Part shown: in pieces, positions 44,577-55,497 of the stretch
Position numbering within the stretch: position 1 is the stretch's first letter
How the letters are laid out: every line of letters starts with the position of its first letter
Origin: Terana coerulea
Taxonomy: Eukaryota; Basidiomycota; Agaricomycetes; Polyporales; Phanerochaetaceae
Direction: 5' to 3'
NCBI GenBank assembly: GCA_024811115.1
Contig: JAKOGH010000649.1
Location: 62,001-126,000, forward strand
Length of the DNA stretch: 64,000 nt
The notes under the pieces: generated by a model
What the model was told of the DNA's origin: nothing
What the model saw: the letters and a program-made list of their open reading frames with translations, nothing else
The model's database searches: none
Program-made: the position numbers and the translations under genes

Positions 44577-47500
44577 ATGGCGACGCTGGAGCTCGCCCCG
44601 CCGGCGACGTTCCCCGCGTTCCCATTCGCGCCGTACGAGATCCAGCATGCGCTGATGCAGCACCTCTACGCGGCCGTCGAGGCGCGGCAAGCGACCGTCG
44701 TCGAGAGCCCCACGGGGACGGTGTGTGCTCTCCGTTTTGTTGGGCCGCGAGAGGACTGGAGGCTGAACGTGCGTCGGTGCAGGGCAAGACGCTCAGCCTG
44801 CTCTGCGCGGCGACGACGTGGCTGCGCGACGCGCAGGAGCGTGCGCGGCGCGGCCGCCTCGCCGATCTAAACGAGACACAAGATGGTACGTGCTTTGCAG
44901 TCCGTTTCTTTGTTTTTGGGGCGTGGGGCGCGCCGTGTTGACGAGTCTGGTAGAGACGGACTGGGTGCTCGCGCAGACGCTGGCACGCCGGCGGCGGGAG
45001 CTCGAGGCCGAGGACGCCGAGTACGCCGAGCGGCTGGCGAAGGCGCGGAAGCGCGAGGCGGCGCTGCGGCGCGCCGCACGCGGGCGTGTGCGCAAGCGGG
45101 TGGTGAGTGCGCGTTCGTGGTGGTCGACTAGTGACGTGGTCACTGACGGACTGTACAGAGAGCGGACAAAGAAAGCGGTCCGCGCGACGGGTTTGATGTG
45201 GAGGAAGCCGCGTGGCTACCCGACACCCTCGACGGCGCGGCGCGCGGCGATGAGTCTGACAATCTCTCCCCGCCGTGCGGGCACTCATGCAAAAGTAATC
45301 TCACACGCAATACACCTCCGAAACGCATCTAACACCACGTTTCACACTTCTCCGTAGACTGGACAAGGCGAGAGCCGGCGCGGCTTCTGGGCCGGGTGGA
45401 GCCGCGGGCGAGGGCGAGCCGACGTGCACGAAGATCTACTACGCGTCGCGCACGCACTCGCAGCTCGCCCAGGTCCTGCACGAGCTGCGCAAGCTGCGTA
45501 TCTCGCTCACACCTGCGTCCGTCGTCTCCCTGCATCCTCCCGCGACCTCCGACGACGCAGGGTCTGCAGGGTGCGCCTCCGCCGGCCCGTCGGTGGCGAA
45601 ACGCGGGCGGTCGCCGGAAGACGAACAGGAGGAGGCGCGGGCAGAGGTGGACGTGCGCACGGTCTCGCTCGGGTCGCGCAAGCAGCTGTGCGTGAACGAG
45701 AAGCTGAAGGCGAAGAGCGTGGATGTGGACGAGGCGTGTCGACAGCTGTTGACCGGTCGGCATTTTTCCATTTCCGTACGATTTGCTAATACTCATTTTT
45801 TCGCAGAGAAAGGAGACAGGCGCTGTCCTTATTTGCCCCCCGCGGACGACGAAGTACGGATGCTCGATTTTAGAGATCAAATATTGGTATGCCATTCGTG
45901 TTATATGGCGTAGTATGCTTCTTCAACGTAGAAGCCAGGCCACGCCGAAAGATATCGAGTCTTTGGTGCAGGTAGGTATGGATTCTCATACATGTCCGTA
46001 CTTTGGCTCCAGGCGCGCCATAGCGCAGGCTCAGGTGAGATGCTTGTCCACTTTACGGAGGAATTCGAGCTGATGCGGGCCTTGCGCGCAGCTGGTTCTC
46101 TTGCCGTATAACCTCCTGCTGCAGAAAACAGCCCGAGAATCGTTGGGTATTGACTTGACGGACCAAGTCGTGATTATAGATGAAGCACACAGTCCGTACC
46201 ATTCCCTTCCCTTGCTCCGCAGCCTCACCTCCCTCGTGCCATAGACCTGATCTCCACCCTGCTCTCGCTCTCAACGACCGAGCTCCCGCTGCGCACGCTC
46301 AGCACCTCCCTGAACCAGCTGTCCATCTACCTCAACAAGTTCAAGAACCGGCTGACGGCGGAACACAGCCTGCACCTCAAACGGCTCGTCGGGCTGCTCG
46401 AGGGGCTGTCCAAGTACGCAGAGGAGTGGAAGGCCGGCCGACCGGTGCACTCGGCACAGAAGCCAGGCCCGGGGCAGGACCGAGCGGCGGGCGGCGGGCA
46501 GCCGAACACGGAGACGGAGGTGATGACATCGGGCGAGCTGATGCGGCGCCTCGGGCGCAAGGTCGAGGGCATCAACCTGCTCGAAGTCGAGCGCTACCTG
46601 CGGAACAGCAAGGCGCGTGTCCGAATGTGGCGAGTGTGCGCCTTTAGCTCACGGTCACGGACAGATTGCGCGCAAGATCTCCGGATATTGCACGGACGCG
46701 ATGCAGAAAGCCGCAGGCGACGGTACGCTGGGTGCAGTCTTGGGTTGTGGCGGGACGCTTGGCTGAGGCGTCGTTCGCTGCGCAGACCCGAAGAGGCTGG
46801 CGAAGCTCGCGCGGCTGTCCGCGACGACGCCGCCGTTGCACGCCGTCGAGAGCTTCATCGTCGCGCTCACCGCCGCCAACGACGGTGCGCGCCAACCCGT
46901 GCCCGCAAAGACACCTCTGATCCGCTCTTTGTTGTCGCAGACGGACGGATAATGCTCTCCTTGGTCAACGACCAGGTCGAGATTAAATACCAGCACCTGA
47001 ACCCCGCCACGTACTTCCAAGACGTCGTCGACGTCGCGCGCGCAGTCGTCCTCGCCGGCGGCACCATGTCCCCGTGCGCATCCGCCCGCCCCTATCGCGT
47101 AACCTGCCGCTCACGTTTGCACCCGGCAGATCTCCGACGTGACGGCGCAGCTCTTCCCGTCCGTCCCCGCCGCGCGCCTCACGACGTTCTCGTGCGGCCA
47201 CATCGTGCCGCCGACGAGCCTGCGCGCGCTCGTCGTCGAGCGTGGGCCGCGCGGCACGCCACTGCAGTTCAAGTACAACGCCCGGCACGACCCCGCCCTC
47301 GTGCGTGTCTTCTTTCCCAATCCTTCCTCCAGGCCGATGGCGGCTGACCCGACGCGTTGCATGCGCGCACGGCAGATGGCGGAGCTCGGGCAGGCGCTGC
47401 TCAACTTCGCGGGTGTCGTGCCCGGCGGGATGGTCGTCTTCGTGCCGTCCTACGGCTTCCTGCGCGCCGCGATGGGCGCGTGGGAGGTCAGCGGGCTGCT

Positions 47501-48300
47501 GCAGAAGCTCGGCACCAAGAAGAAGGTGAGTATATGCGCTCTCTTCCCTAGCCTCAAGACGAATTCGAGGTCGATATGATGTGCAGGTCTTCACTGAGCC
47601 CCAAGATAGCAGCGACGTTGATGCCGTGCTGCGCAGCTACGCCGCCGAGGTCCACGCCGTCAGTGCCCGCGTCCCCGCGCTTCTGCCCGCCCGCTAACGT
47701 GCCTGCATCCCATCCAGAGCGAAGACCCGGGCGCTGCTGCCGCGGACGCGCCCCGGCGGCGCGGCGCGCTGTTGTTTGCCGTCGTCGGCGCGAAGCTGTC
47801 CGAGGGGCTCAACTTCGCGGACGCGCTCGCGCGCCTCGTCGTCGTCGTCGGCCTGCCCTTCGCGAACGCGGCCGACCCCGCGCTGCGCGAGCGCATGGCG
47901 TACGCCGTCCGCCAGCAGCAGCAACGCACACACGCGCACGCGCCGCAGAAGACGGCGGGGGCAGGCCTGGGCACGCCGGACGCGGGCGCGGCGCTGTACG
48001 AGAACATGTGCATGAACGCGGTCAACCAGAGCATCGGTGCGTCTCCCTCCATCTGCAGTCTGCGGAAGCCTCCTGCAGGGCTTTGGGATCCGAGGGACGA
48101 GCGCTGACTGATGTGGGGCGGCAGGACGCGCGATCCGGCACGCGGGCGACTGGGCGGCGCTCGTCCTGCTCGACGGCCGGTACGCCGCGCCGCGCATCCG
48201 CGGGAAGCTGCCCAAGTGGATCGAAGCGAGCACGGCCGTCACGGACACGTTCGGCGGGGCGATGCGCGAGCTGGGCGGGTTTTACCGGGGGAAGCGATGA
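44577..48300 (+). CDS. CHL1: CHL1/DDX11-type Fe-S DNA helicase
   Basis: A 5'-3' superfamily-2 helicase of the XPD/FANCJ/DDX11 group, needed for sister-chromatid cohesion and replication-fork integrity; nuclear. The ATG at 44577 gives [20 protein letters not shown]. Walker A reads SPTGTGKT across intron 1. Motif Ia is [15 protein letters not shown]. The Fe-S cysteines are represented by [17 protein letters not shown] and HTCPYF. The DEAH box (IIDEAH) is split from NLIST by an intron. Later motifs are [32 protein letters not shown] and [14 protein letters not shown]. It ends FYRGKR, stop 48298-48300. About 14 exons. One single-base loss in the C run 45268-45271 breaks frame between DNLSP and [13 protein letters not shown]. 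Confidence 0.93.
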
Positions 48301-48491
48301 GCGGTCTGTGCTGGATTTGCGCCTCTTCAGACTCGCCTATGGGCGGTGTTGGGCTGTGGGATGAATATTTCTTTACATGTGGGCATGACGTATTTTGCTG
48401 ATCATACACATCATAATTATTGTTGGCTGTCGTAGGCCGGGCGCTGGATGATGAAATACTATACCAGCCAAATAATCAGTTACTCTCACTG

Positions 48492-48509
48492 CTGATATAT
48501 ATATATCAG
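48492..48509. repeat. Perfect AT-rich palindrome
   Basis: CTGATATATATATATCAG equals its own reverse complement. It lies about 190 nt past the CHL1 stop and could form a hairpin in RNA near the 3' end, or simply be a TA microsatellite. Confidence 0.6.
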
Positions 48510-48603
48510 ACATACCTCATCGAAGAAATCCAGCCATTCTGAGCCCGCCACCTCTTCAAATCGTCCTTAAACGCAAGGGCATATACCCTTGTACAGTGTA
48601 GTG

Positions 48604-48731
48604 TGATGTGTGGCATGTATAGAGGCGTGGTCGGCAGAGTAGATGTCGAGGTGCGGGGGCAAGTTGCAGACCACACGGCGCTGGCGCCGGCGGCCGGGCG
48701 CGTCAACGCCACAAAGTTACGCACGTGCCAT
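48604..48731 (+). repeat. Inverted repeat copy 2 (copy of CHL1 promoter facing back into CHL1)
   Basis: The reverse complement of the CHL1 promoter/leader, placed about 300 nt beyond the CHL1 stop and pointing leftward. Similarity stops before the CHL1 ATG and does not extend into upstream promoter sequence. Confidence 0.75.
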
Positions 48732-49137
48732 GAGTACGGATTAGATATTTCCGCGGATACTGACATACAACTGAAACCATCCCAATTTCTCGCATATCTG
48801 AGGAGATGCCCATCGAGAAGTTTATTGATACAACTCTGATCCGAACGGTAACTGAAAAAAGTATGTCCGAGTTGCAACACGTGTATCCACCATCAACGCG
48901 CCGACACAACAGAGATAACATACCAAAATCTTTCCGCGAGAGACTTGCACACGGCTGCCATCCTGCCATCATCTCCGCATCATAGGGCGCATCGCATGGC
49001 TGGTTGGCTCACTACAACGCGCCCCTGGCCGACCACAGCGTAGTCAGCCTCGCCGTCGCCGGGCGCCACAGGTGCGCCTGCAGGCTGCAGCCCGAACGCC
49101 GCCACCGACGCGAGGCGTAAGCGAAGCTGCAGAACAG

Positions 49138-49145
49138 TATAAATA
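49138..49145 (+). promoter_or_regulatory. TATA box of secreted Cys-rich gene 1
   Basis: TATAAATA lies 83 bp before the ATG at 49221. Confidence 0.65.
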
Positions 49146-49220
49146 CCTGCCCGCCGCACACCTCTCGAGTAGCAACATCGCACCAACAATCCTCCCTACG
49201 CGTCCAGACCACCGCCCACG

Positions 49221-49485
49221 ATGCGCATCGCCCTCGCGTCCCTCTTCGCCATCTTCGCCGGCGCACAGCTCGCCGCTGCCTCCGTGTGCTGCATCGAGGG
49301 CAGCCCCGCATCATGCCGCCGCGCGCTGGAGGAGCCTGCGTTTCGCCTGAGTCGCAGCGAGCTCGGCTCCCGCACGGGCTGTTGCTGCTCGGCACCCAAC
49401 GCTGGTGCATGTGAGACCAACTGCGTAAGTGTAGACATCGCACTCGGGATTGGAGCATGGCTCACGATAGAATGCCCAGGGTTGA
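49221..49485 (+). CDS. Small secreted cysteine-rich protein, array member 1
   Basis: Encodes about 69 residues. A signal peptide (MRIALASLFAIFAGAQLAAA) is followed by a mature domain of about 49 residues with eight cysteines: SVCC, SCRRALEEPAFRLS, TGCCCSAP and ACETNC, i.e. CC-x7-C-x21-CCC-x7-C-x3-C. The only intron, 49425-49479 (55 nt, GTAAGT to CCCAG), begins directly after the last Cys codon, and the final exon is Gly plus stop; an alternative acceptor at 49470 keeps the same frame and would add three residues. The framework differs from hydrophobins (eight Cys, but spaced C-CC-C-C-CC-C). No family is recognised. The size, secretion and cysteine content suit an apoplastic or effector-like or defensive protein, but no function can be claimed. 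Confidence 0.8.
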
Positions 49486-50191
49486 TATGCTGACAGCGCC
49501 ATACGCTGCGTACGTTGTGGCGAGGTGGTGTATACTTAACGGGCTGTCGACGGCACATTGATAGAGTGTCTAGATGTTGCGAGTCGTCACTGCGGAACAG
49601 AGAGCGGGGGCAATCGTTAAGGAAGTCAAGTGTCTACGGAGGGGTTTAGGAAGTGATGTGCTCGGGTCAGATCACCCTGGACGTACCGGTAGTTGTGCTC
49701 CCATCAAATTCAACGCACAGTGACCGTTTCGCTGACGGAGGGCTGTGTTGGTTAACCTGATTATCCGTGAATTCGAGGCCACTTGAGATTAAGCCTTTTG
49801 AGGAGTCGATCGCGTGAGGCAAATGCCTGAGCTGTCTCGGGCGGAGGCAAAAGCATGATGCTGTTGGAAAGCTGAGGCATCACTTCCGATAGACATCGGC
49901 CGGAGATAGAAGCTGACGTGCCGCGCCGCCCAAATCTGCGCACAACCTGGTACACCATGCTGGAGTGGGGGATGCCCTCTTCGAAGCAGGTGGCAGGGAG
50001 GGCTGTCAGCCTTCGCTTCCTTCCTGTTTACTTCTGCACTGATTCCGGCGAGAGCGTAGGTAGATGCGAGAGGCCGCATTGACCGGTCGCTACATCGAAG
50101 ATATAAAGGGACGTCTACGCCGAGATTGTCAGTAAGACACGCCCTCGAGCAACGTTGCTAACACTTACCTCTACCTCGCAAAGCCAACGTG
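49486..50191. other. Intergenic spacer in the secreted-protein array
   Basis: 706 nt with no coding-like frame; it holds the promoter of array member 2. Confidence 0.45.
50102..50107 (+). promoter_or_regulatory. TATA box of secreted Cys-rich gene 2
   Basis: TATAAA lies 90 bp before the ATG at 50192. Confidence 0.65.
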
Positions 50192-50468
50192 ATGCGCTTC
50201 GCCCTCCCGACTATCCTCGCAATTCTCGCCGGCCTCCAGACCGCCAACGCGTTCTGCTGCTTGGCCAGCAGTGTCTCGGGTTGCACCCGTGCGCTCCATG
50301 ACCGCGAGTACCGAGCCCTCGTGAAGGAGAGCATGCTCGAGGGACGCTCCGGAGGCGCGTGCTGCTGTTTCGGAAACACTGCAGAGGACTGCGAGACCCG
50401 ATGCGGCGTGAGTGACGCGTCCAGACGATGTCATACCGTCATACTCACCGATTCCTGCGTAGCTTTGA
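50192..50468 (+). CDS. Small secreted cysteine-rich protein, array member 2
   Basis: About 73 residues from the ATG at 50192. The signal peptide is MRFALPTILAILAGLQTANA; the mature part has FCCLASSVSGC, then a longer spacer, then GGACCCFGNTAEDCETRC, giving CC-x7-C-x25-CCC-x7-C-x3-C. The intron (50408-50462, GTGAGT to GCGTAG, 55 nt) starts one codon after the last Cys, leaving a final exon of Leu plus stop. The intron length and position match member 1 almost exactly, and the start of the signal peptide (MR-AL) and the ACETNC/DCETRC ends are clearly homologous. The inter-cysteine loop is diverged, the pattern expected of a fast-evolving secreted family. Confidence 0.8.
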
Positions 50469-51040
50469 CTGCATTCATCATCTTTCAAACGACTACTCCA
50501 AGGTGGTGCTTCATGGTGTATACACGAGCGGGGGCCTGGGCATATGATGCACTGGAAGCTGGCGGACACCTTTACGGTCGACGGGGAAATCGAGACCAGT
50601 GTACTATGGTGACGAGAGGATGCTGTAGTAAATGAAAGAGATGAATGTTGCCTACGCATGACCCATCCCGGTCGAAGCGCCGTACGTGGCGGCTGCACGA
50701 TATTACTTAGCTTTCATCGTCATGCGGTTGCTATCACCACGCATTCGTCACGGCCGCGCATCAACGGAGGTCTTCTGACGCGGAGCGCACGTGTAACTCG
50801 CCACGGACGGCCACCCGGGATTCTGCGATACAGTCGTCCGTCGGGCGCATCGTGCATCGATGCACCGAAGCATGTGCAGTCATCTGCAAAGAACTGTGGG
50901 CACGCATGAGCCTGCTAAACCCGTCAGGAGGCATCTTAGCGCACCATTCTTCCAATTCGCATAAATAGCGGGACGTGCGGTGGCGACACGAGACAACCCC
51001 TCCTCACTCCTTGCTCCCTCGAAGCTCGACAGAGTGCACC
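50469..51040. other. Intergenic spacer in the secreted-protein array
   Basis: 572 nt with no coding-like frame; it holds the promoter of array member 3. Confidence 0.45.
50960..50967 (+). promoter_or_regulatory. TATA-like box of secreted Cys-rich gene 3
   Basis: CATAAATA lies 81 bp before the ATG at 51041, at the same relative place as in the other two members. Confidence 0.55.
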
Positions 51041-51301
51041 ATGCACATCTCGCTGGTATCAATTCTGACCTTCCTCGGAGGCTTGCAAGCTGTAGCCGCC
51101 AGCTGCTGTTATTATGGTGGAGCAGGAGGTTGCGGCGCAGCAGCAGGCAATCCGGCATTACGACTGAGAGCGGAGGACTTCAGCTCACGCGGAGTATGCT
51201 GCTGCTCAGCACCGAACGAGCAAGCCTGTGAAGAGTACTGTGTGAGTATCACTCAACATACCGAGGGTCACCCACTCACTAATGCAAATGCTCAGTATTG
51301 A
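51041..51301 (+). CDS. Small secreted cysteine-rich protein, array member 3
   Basis: About 68 residues from the ATG at 51041. The signal peptide is MHISLVSILTFLGGLQAVAA; the mature region reads SCCYYGGAGGC, then RLRAEDFSSRGVCCCSAPNE and ACEEYC, giving CC-x7-C-x21-CCC-x7-C-x3-C. The intron 51242-51295 (54 nt, GTGAGT to CTCAG) begins right after the last Cys codon; the final exon is Tyr plus stop. It shares CCCSAPN with member 1, so these two are closer to each other than to member 2. The array is head-to-tail with start-to-start spacing of 971 and 849 nt, pointing to tandem duplication. Confidence 0.8.
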   Translation: MHISLVSILTFLGGLQAVAASCCYYGGAGGCGAAAGNPALRLRAEDFSSRGVCCCSAPNEQACEEYCVSITQHTEGHPLTNANAQY

Positions 51302-51608
51302 TAGCGGCTTATCTGTGAGTTCTAAGGGTCCTCATCATACTTCTAGCTGATCACCTGGGTGCCACGTAGACAGCAGAACTGATCAGGGTGTTTGAGGATA
51401 TGTCTTGCCCGGCGACTGCGAACGGAATCCCAAGGACAACCAGTGATATTATACCATTTTGTATCCATAACCCCATTTACGATAGCTCTCCGTGAAGGTC
51501 TGATAAGATCAAGTATATATTCTAGTAGAATGCTATGCCAACCGTCAGCGAGGCGAGAAGCAAAGAACAGTGACAGACTCACCTCAATTAGTCTCAAAAC
51601 GAAACATC
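51302..51608. other. Intergenic region between the array and the SulP gene
   Basis: 307 nt shared as 3' flank of two convergent genes; nothing else seen. Confidence 0.4.
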
Positions 51609-54425
51609 TTATACCCGAAGAGTAGCACCCTCAACGCGCGCCATCGCTGAAGAGACATCTTTACAGATGTTGTTCTCCCCAAGAGCTTCACAAGACCTGC
51701 CCGCTCGAACGCTGCGCGAGCATTCCTCTGGAGATGTGTGATGTAGATAGCGACTCCCCGATTTTGGTACGTGTCGACAAGTTCCATGAATATCTGGATC
51801 GCTCTGTGGTGGCGTCAACCAAGTTAGCTGACGTTCACGGCAAATAATTTTGTACGTACGATGCATCAACGCTATCGACGTCAGCCAAATGGAACACGAG
51901 CGTAGTCGCATGTTGGCGGTGTGGCTCTTCTGACGGATGGTGGTGGTCATGGCCGTACAACTCTAGTCTCCGCAGGCGTTCCTTCAGCTGAGCGGTGTTT
52001 GCTGCGGTTCGTTACAAGTGTCAGTTTATCATTCTTCCACGGCTTAAGCACCGTACGCACCGAAGTCCAAATTCTCTCGCAGCCGGATGATGAGGACGCC
52101 AGGGACGTCTTCCTCAGCCTCCGGATTCTCACCCATCGGTTTCCAGCTGTCCGTGCCTGGGATTCGTCCCTGTTATGCTCCGTTAGTATACGCGGACAGA
52201 ATATGGGCTACAACGAGGTAGACTCACCAGAATAGTCATACGCGTCTTGGACGAGCGATGCACCACCAAAAGTAATGATATGATGAGACTAACGGCGATA
52301 CCGACTTCGACATTCCAAATGATGGTGAAGAAGAACGTGAGACACATGAGGCCGAGGTCGGTCCATGCGCGCATCCTAGACGGAATGAAGGTCAAGACCC
52401 GGCACATTGCGCAGATTAGAACACTCACTTCCAGAAGAACTTCACATCGTGCGGCGCTTCCGCGAGGAGGCTGAAAACAATCAAGCAGATACTACAAATG
52501 TGTTTGTCAGAAGTTCGAAGACAAGATAACAAGGGTACTCACATGGAGGCGAGAACACACTTGGGCAAGTAGTACAGCCACGGTAGCAGGAAGAATGTCG
52601 CCAATAGAACTATCGCGGAGCAAACCAGAGAAGCCATCTGAGTCCGCCCACCGACATCGCCGTTAACTCGAGACCTATCCTGGAGTCAGCACATGCCTAC
52701 AGCTTCGAAGAATATTCGTACCTCGTAATCGAGCCATACGCCGGTAGAGTGCCAGGGATGAAAGACCCCGCAATGTTTCCAGCCCCAAGAGCTACAAGCT
52801 CACGGTTCGGGCTGATGATGTATCCGTATTTCGCGGCGTTCTGTTTCGCTGAGACGATACTATCCAGGAATCCGACGACCGAAATCAATCTGCGAGCTCT
52901 TGTCAGCAGGGAGGCAGATTCTCATGCAGAGAAATACACACACTGCAGTGGACGTTGTCTGTCGAAGATAACGAAGTGTATGGCGGCGTACAGGGAACTG
53001 TATGAACGAGCCACCCGTGTTGATGGGCACAGCACCAAGGATATCGATGCCGTCGTCGTCCCAATCGAACTGGTCGCTCAGTACTGTAACGGTACGCTGA
53101 GTATATGCGCTTCCAGACAGCCAGTGTGAGACAATACTAACTCGTAGAGACGACCACCACCAGAAAGACCTCTGGTAACCGGTATATCCACCAGTACTTC
53201 TGGAACGCAACTTTGACCCTTCGGAGAGCGACCAGTATCGCTAGCGCGCTGAAGCTGACAATCGCAGTGAGGTAGTGGGTATGCATGAAGGCGTTGTCGA
53301 TGAGGAACATCAGCTTGTCGAGTGTTGTATGGGGATTTAACGCATGTTGCAAGCCTACGAGGCCAAGCATGGGTATGAGCTGTTCGCTGAATTCGGGAAT
53401 GAGTTAAAAGAACATATAAGGGCAAGTGAAAGGCCGTACATCATGATAACGACAGCGACCGCAGTCACGAAACCTCGTAAAAGGGCACGACTGAGGACAA
53501 CATCCAAAAAGCCAAAGGCGCAGCAGCCCAAGAAAAAAACTAATGATGCCAACCTATCCTAGCATGGTGAGTTGGATTTAGTGATTGGGAAACAAGTCCG
53601 CTCACCTGGAACGTGATGATAGTCGATACAGCCAACCCGACGTGGTCTGGATCCACAGGATGCGAATGTGGGTCTGAGTGCAGAACCTCGTTGACGGCTT
53701 GCCCGACGAGCAAAGAAAGCGCGGCCTCCGGCGCGACATTCAGCTGGCGCGATGTGCCCAGCAATGCATACGCGATCCCCGGTATTGCTGCGGAAAACTG
53801 TCATCAGATGAGCCGGAGAGGTCGATAGATAGAGTAGGCGATGTTCACGTACCAGACCAGTCACAGGGCTGAGCTTTGCTAATGATGACGCGTAGGAGAC
53901 GGATTGGGGGATAAGCATGGACGCGACCGTAAGGCCTGCGAGGATGTCGCCTCCAAGCCTACGCATACAGCCAGCTGGTGAGCTCGTTACAACACCAAAA
54001 TACCGATGTCATCAAGCAGAACTCACAGAGAGAGAGAATACTCCGGTATCCACGCCGTACTTGGCACATAATACTTGACTTTCTGCCACTGCGACGCCCT
54101 TCGCTGCGGCTTACGCCCATCGTTCATCGAGCCTACCCGTCTTGTTAGCCTCTTCGCTAAGCGCAATGTTCAAACCACGCACTTCGTGCAGACCCCTTGG
54201 CACGGTCCCCTGCTCCAAGTCTTCTGGCGTGCTCCCTAGCAACACTGTCCTCTCGTTCGGAGTCACGAGTCCCGAAGTCATGGTGCCAGGCGTCGCGAGC
54301 CCACTATTATGGTGCTCCTCTTGCGCTGTATCTTCTGCGTATACCCTTCGTAGCGTTGTTGAAGCAGAGCCCTGCGGCGGCGCGCCCAGGTAAAGCGAGC
54401 GATTCGAGTTCGATGAGTCGGCCAT
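51609..54425 (-). CDS. SulP/SLC26-family sulfate or anion transporter with STAS domain
   Basis: A multi-pass plasma- or vacuolar-membrane anion carrier. The ATG at 54425 starts a soluble N-terminus (MADSSNSNRSLYLGAPPQ). The transport core shows YYVPSTAWIPEY, GGDILAGLTVASMLIPQSVS, AIPGIAYALLGTSRQLNVAP, EAALSLLVGQAVNEV, FFLGCCAFGFLDVVLSRALL, VVGFLDSIVSAKQNAAKYGY, ELVALGAGNIAGSF and FFTIIWNVEVGIAVSLIIS. The C-terminal STAS domain reads GVLIIRLRENLDFANTAQLK, then LVFHLADVDSVDASAIQIF and AAFERAGLVKLLG; stop at 51609. About ten short introns. At the C run 54116-54118 one base too many separates the N-terminal exon from the frame leading to VKYYVPST. The expected length, about 760 residues, fits fungal SulP proteins. 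Substrate specificity is not decidable. Confidence 0.9.
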
Positions 54426-55497
54426 TACGATTGGGGTTTACGACGTGTGTATCCGGTGCGGACAGACTCTTGAATTTGCGAATTGTCCTAATGTTCCTGC
54501 TGCAACGTCTACCCGTGTGCTGGGTATAGGATTGGATATGGTATATCACACGTTTGTTCGCTCACAGATAGAACTCGTTTGAATCGGTCTTCAAGCTGTA
54601 GTTTCGTGAGTGAGTATTTCGCAGCTCATGCCAATGGTTTTCACAGAATAGATCAGCTCACATTTTGCTATATCCTGGACCTGTCTTCCGCGCTGGAATT
54701 CCGAGCACCAGGAGGTTGAGCGACGGGTGCCGGTGAAGGACGACGGCAGCAGCTCTGCCTGCGCAAGATTCGAGCTCCAGGCTCACAAGTTCGTGCGCGC
54801 GGCAATCAAGCCGGTCTGTCAATGGAATTCGCATTGCTGTGATTGGCTGTCGGCCTTCCTAAGGAATGCGGTCATTATGGGCGCCAAATCGTAAAAAAAT
54901 AATCAACGTCGGAAATACACGCAGGAGGCTCAGCAGTACTAGTCCAGAGAGAGAATTGAATATATTAAGCAGCGCCCGAAGGATTGCCAACTACAGTATT
55001 CACAAGTACACATGCAAAGACCAAAGCAGGACAGCGAGCAGCGCACAATTAAGACAGGGAGTGGTACAGCTAATGGTAGCAGCAATGGCGCATGGCCAGC
55101 GACGCGGGGTAACACCCGACGCAACAGCTTTTACAACCGTCGAAGGTAAAAGGCAAAGTCCGATCGGCATGCAGCCAAAAGGGATGCACGGCGTCGTCAG
55201 AGGAATCGGGATGGATGTATAAAATAAAGAATTGTAAGGTTGATGGGAACCCAATGAGGCAGCGCCGCAGGCGGCCTGGGCGTGTGCAAGTGCAGGAAGC
55301 GAAAGAGCAACACCGGGATGGCAAAAGGAATGGAGAAAGTTAAATGCGGATGTAAGGTATGAATGAGCGTTTGTGGTTTACAACAGGGTGTGCGTGCAAA
55401 TGACGAGCGGGCAACGAAATAGAGCGGGGTGTGTGTGTAGCGGGGGGTAGATGCGTGTGCGGGGTCGTTGGTTGAGAAAGGGTGTGTGTATGCGCGA
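54426..55497. other. Intergenic region
   Basis: About 1.07 kb between two minus-strand genes. It holds the SulP promoter and the 3' flank of the acidic unknown gene. No supported frame. Confidence 0.4.

Larger units (their letters stand above)
48301..49220. other. Intergenic region between CHL1 and the secreted-protein array
   Basis: About 920 nt. It contains a perfect 18-bp palindrome at 48492-48509, the inverted copy of the CHL1 promoter, and the promoter of the first array gene. No supported coding frame. Confidence 0.5.

Noticed and set aside
48506..48880. 124-codon minus-strand frame beyond CHL1
   Set aside because: Half of it is the copied CHL1 promoter/leader; the similarity to 44.4 kb is at the DNA level in a non-coding region.
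49221..51301. The three secreted proteins as hydrophobins (eight cysteines, signal peptide)
   Set aside because: Cysteine order is CC-C-CCC-C-C, not C-CC-C-C-CC-C, and the proteins are shorter than class I hydrophobins.
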